The notes under the pieces are model-generated. The model ran no database searches, was not told the origin of the DNA, and saw only the letters and a list, made by a program, of their open reading frames with translations. This document shows, one piece after another, positions 61,452 to 64,000 of a stretch of 64,000 bases of DNA; the first letter of the stretch is position 1; each line of letters starts with the position of its first letter. The translations under genes were made by a program, and so were the position numbers. Source of the DNA: Massilia sp. YIM B02769 (lineage in GTDB: Bacteria; Pseudomonadota; Gammaproteobacteria; Burkholderiales; Burkholderiaceae_D); contig NZ_JASNRC010000010.1 of the NCBI RefSeq assembly GCF_030411995.1, forward strand, positions 62,001-126,000. Reading direction: 5' to 3'.

Positions 61452-62735
61452 ATGCACCCAGGTTTCATTTTCGCAACAGGTATCGAGAACAGCAATCCCA
61501 CCATCAACGGCGGCCGCACCCGGATGGACGAGCTCGAGAAATGCGGCCACTACCGGCACTGGAAGCTCGACTTCGACCTGGTACAGGAACTCGGCCTGCG
61601 CGTGCTGCGCTACGGCCCTCCCCTGCACCGCTGCTACCTCGGCCCCGAGCGCTACGACTGGGAATTCGCCGACCTGACCTTCAACGATTTGCGGCGCCGG
61701 AACATCGCCCCGATCGTCGACCTCTGCCACTTCGGTGTGCCCGACTGGATCGGCAACTTCCAGAATCCCGATTTCCCGGAACTGTTCGCGGCCTATGCCG
61801 GCGCCTTTGCGCGCCGCTACCCCTGGGTGCAGATGTACACGCCGATCAACGAGATGTGGATCTGCGCGGTCTTCTCGACGCTGTACGGCTGGTGGAACGA
61901 GCAGATGCGCACCGATGCCGCCTTCGTCACCGCCATCAAGCACGTGGTCAAGGCCAACATCCTGGCCATGCATGCGATCCTGAAGGTACGGCCCGACGCC
62001 CTGTTCATCCAGAGCGAATCGACCGAATACTTCCACGCCGAAGCGCCCGACGCCATCGGCCCGGCCGAACTCAACAATGCACGCCGCTTCCTGGCGCTCG
62101 ACCTGAACTATGGCCGCCGCGTCGATTCCGAGATGTACGAGTACCTGCTGGACAATGGCATGTCGCGCGAGGAATACCACTTCTTCCTCCAGCACAACCT
62201 GAAGCACCACTGCATCATGGGGAACGACTATTACCAGACCAACGAACATTATGTCTCGGCCGACGGCATGACGCGCGCGGCCGGCGAGATCTTCGGCTAT
62301 GCGGTCATCACCCACCAGTACTACAACCGCTACCGCCTGCCGGTGATGCACACGGAGACCAACCTGTGCCAGGGTCCGGCCGGCGACGAGGCCGTGTACT
62401 GGCTGAAGAAGGAATGGGCCAACGTGCTGCGCGTGCGGAACAATGGCGTGCCGCTGATCGGCTTCACCTGGTATTCGCTCACCGACCAGGTCGACTGGGA
62501 TACGGCCCTGCGCGAAGACAATGGCAACGTGAACGCCCTCGGTTTGTTCGACCTCGACCGCAAGATCCGCCCGGTGGGTGTAGCCTACCGCGAACTCGTG
62601 CGCGCCTGGGAAACCGTGCTGCCGACCAAGAGCATCTGCCTGCAGGTGCCGGTGGTCATGCCCCACGAATACGACACCGAGCTGTCCACCATCGATCCGC
62701 AATCGCCGGTCGGCGGCAGCCTGCTCGGGAAATGA
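61452..62735 (+). CDS. Family 1 glycoside hydrolase-like protein
   Basis: 427 residues. The (beta/alpha)8 barrel pattern of GH1 is visible: FIFATGIENSNPTI at the start, MYTPINEMW with the likely acid/base E134, VMHTETN with the likely nucleophile E302, and FTWYSLTDQVDWD near the C-terminal end. The nucleophile motif is HTETN rather than the usual ENG, so substrate and mechanism may differ. No signal peptide is seen, so it is probably cytoplasmic. GGGAGG precedes the ATG. It is divergent from the TonB-like gene. Confidence 0.82.
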   Translation: MHPGFIFATGIENSNPTINGGRTRMDELEKCGHYRHWKLDFDLVQELGLRVLRYGPPLHRCYLGPERYDWEFADLTFNDLRRRNIAPIVDLCHFGVPDWIGNFQNPDFPELFAAYAGAFARRYPWVQMYTPINEMWICAVFSTLYGWWNEQMRTDAAFVTAIKHVVKANILAMHAILKVRPDALFIQSESTEYFHAEAPDAIGPAELNNARRFLALDLNYGRRVDSEMYEYLLDNGMSREEYHFFLQHNLKHHCIMGNDYYQTNEHYVSADGMTRAAGEIFGYAVITHQYYNRYRLPVMHTETNLCQGPAGDEAVYWLKKEWANVLRVRNNGVPLIGFTWYSLTDQVDWDTALREDNGNVNALGLFDLDRKIRPVGVAYRELVRAWETVLPTKSICLQVPVVMPHEYDTELSTIDPQSPVGGSLLGK

Positions 62736-62747
62736 CCCGGCCGGGCG

Positions 62748-63698
62748 TCAGCGCTGGCGCGGCGTAAAGGTATAGCTTTCGCCGTGCGCCAGGTAGACGA
62801 CGCCCTCCTCCAGCCCGGCCGCCTTCACTTCGCGAGCGAAATCCGCCAGCGGCGACTTGAAGACGTCGTAGTCGTCGTAGTGGATCGGGATCGCCTTTTT
62901 CGGGCGGATGACCTGCAGCATCTGCACGCCGTCCTTGCCGTCCATCGTGACCTTGAACACGCCCAGGATGCGGGTGCCGCCCAGGTGCAGCAGCGCCAGG
63001 TCGATGCCCGGAAAGCGCTGCGGGATGGTCTGGATGTCGTCGTAGACCAGGGTGTCGCCGCTGATGTACATGCGGTAGTCCGGGCTATCGGCGTTCGCGC
63101 CGAAATCGAGCACGCTGCCCATCACTTTCGGCAGCAGCACCGCGACCCCGGCCGCGCCATGCCGGCCCGGCGTGGACGTGATGCGCACGCGTGCGTCGCC
63201 CTTGGTCACTTCGAGCCGGTCCCACACGCTCAGCGCGAACCGCTGGGTGAAGCCGAGCCGCTTCAGGGCTTCGCTGGCTTCCTTGTTGGTGACGATCGGC
63301 GTGTTGCGCGGCAGCTTTTCCTGGACCAGCTTGTCGAAGTGGTCGTCGTGCATGTGCGACAGGATCACCAGGTCGATCGGGGGCAGCTTGTCGAAATCGA
63401 TGGCCGGATTCGTACGGCGCTGCGAGGTCAGGCCATAGCCGAGGTGGACGTGTTCTCCCTTGTGCAGGAAGTTCGGGTCGGTCATGATGGTCAGGCCGCG
63501 GTAGCGGATCAGGACCGTGGCGGTGCCGATGAATTGCACATTTCCGTTCTGCTCGCTTTCCGCGGCCGGGTCGCCGGCCGGCAGCTTCAGGGTATAGGTA
63601 TCGGCGGTCGCCTGTTCCTGGGCGAACGCGCTGCCGCCAAGGCTGCATACCAGGACGAGGGACAGGAAAGCGCTTCCCAACAAGCGGCAACAAGACAT
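62748..63698 (-). CDS. Exported metallo-beta-lactamase-fold hydrolase
   Basis: 316 residues from the ATG at 63698 (GGAG 5 bases upstream). A signal peptide ends at GGSAFAQ. The metal site is LVILSHMHDDHFDKL (HxHxDH), with further ligands in TSTPGRHGAAG, YISGDTLVYDD and PIHYDDYDVF. The pattern resembles the UlaG/NAPE-PLD-like branch of the superfamily rather than true beta-lactamases. It is a probable periplasmic hydrolase of unknown substrate. It converges on the GH1-like gene, with a 12-base gap. Confidence 0.88.
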   Translation of the reverse strand: MSCCRLLGSAFLSLVLVCSLGGSAFAQEQATADTYTLKLPAGDPAAESEQNGNVQFIGTATVLIRYRGLTIMTDPNFLHKGEHVHLGYGLTSQRRTNPAIDFDKLPPIDLVILSHMHDDHFDKLVQEKLPRNTPIVTNKEASEALKRLGFTQRFALSVWDRLEVTKGDARVRITSTPGRHGAAGVAVLLPKVMGSVLDFGANADSPDYRMYISGDTLVYDDIQTIPQRFPGIDLALLHLGGTRILGVFKVTMDGKDGVQMLQVIRPKKAIPIHYDDYDVFKSPLADFAREVKAAGLEEGVVYLAHGESYTFTPRQR

Positions 63699-63910
63699 AC
63701 ACACTCCGTCATGACCGAACCGCCACGGGTTCGCGATGTCGGAACGCTACCACGAAGCCCGACAGCACGGCGTCTCTTTGCAAACGGACAAGGTCAGCGC
63801 TGGACAGCACGGCACGGCGCATGCAAGGTTGCCGCTTGTGCAAAGCTCAGCGATACTTGCAAGGTTTTGACATTTCATTCATCCGACTTCCTCGTCTTTA
63901 CGGACCCTCC

Positions 63911-64000
63911 ATGCCAATGACCCGACGTATCCTTTCCCGCGCCGTCATGCTTGCCAGCCTGTCGTTCCCGGTTTCCCTCGCCGCCTCGCTCGCCCAGGCC
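63911..64000 (+). CDS. Start of an exported protein (3' end outside window)
   Basis: The ATG at 63911 opens a frame of 30 codons to the window edge: MPMTRRILSRAVMLASLSFP, then VSLAASLAQA, a typical Sec signal peptide ending at an AxA-type cleavage site. No Shine-Dalgarno is evident; the ATG two codons later is an alternative. The mature protein is not in the window. Confidence 0.55.
   Translation, partial: MPMTRRILSRAVMLASLSFPVSLAASLAQA

Overview
The window looks like a chromosomal segment of a high-GC betaproteobacterium of the family Oxalobacteraceae, most likely the Massilia/Telluria group. This rests on base composition, on housekeeping genes (lysC, tilS, accA, cysS, ppiB, lpxH, cysE, rlmB, rnr) that read like that family, on a phasin gene, and on an exopolysaccharide locus. 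The genus is inference. No insertion sequence, prophage or CRISPR array was seen.

Layout. 0-4 kb: copper detoxification, with the 3' end of a multicopper oxidase, an exported CxxC protein, and a copper P-type ATPase fused in frame to a CopZ-like domain behind a CueR-type promoter. Its probable regulator, cueR, lies 35 kb away at 39.3 kb with a matching operator. 4.2-8.6 kb: an arylsulfotransferase-like lipoprotein and orphan T6SS genes tssF-tssG. 8.8-17.2 kb: an uncharacterised signalling module, with a Crp/Fnr regulator overlapping a CHASE2-cyclase gene, opposite genes for lipoproteins, a FecR-like protein and a TPR-CHAT (caspase-like) protein. Three 16-bp sites of the form TGTCG-N6-CGACA (one with a single mismatch) lie in its intergenic regions. 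17.4-26.4 kb: an exported protein, tRNA-Ser and housekeeping genes. 26.7-30.6 kb: a YtrA-like GntR/ABC operon. 30.6-38 kb: yceH-cysE, a membrane protein, and rlmB-rnr. 38.2-39.3 kb: five identical tRNA-Leu(CAG) genes in tandem behind one strong promoter. 39.3-43.2 kb: cueR, a phasin, tssA and a 5'-truncated clpV. 43.3-47.2 kb: a FAN1-like nuclease overlapping an Fe-S helicase with its own nuclease domain. 47.2-50.2 kb: a LiaF-like/LytS/LytTR envelope-sensing operon. 51-55.3 kb: a TonB-dependent receptor and a DUF1460 lipoprotein. 55.7-61.4 kb: an exopolysaccharide locus whose centre appears deleted, plus a giant TonB-like protein. 61.4-64 kb: a GH1-like glycosidase, a metallo-beta-lactamase-fold protein and the start of an exported protein.

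The least explained parts are the Crp/CHASE2-cyclase/CHAT module with its shared candidate operator and a cyclase domain lacking its transition-state residues; the CopA-CopZ fusion that keeps an internal ribosome-binding site; and three truncated gene ends that point to past rearrangements in T6SS and EPS loci. All calls come from reading the sequence by eye; no database search was run.
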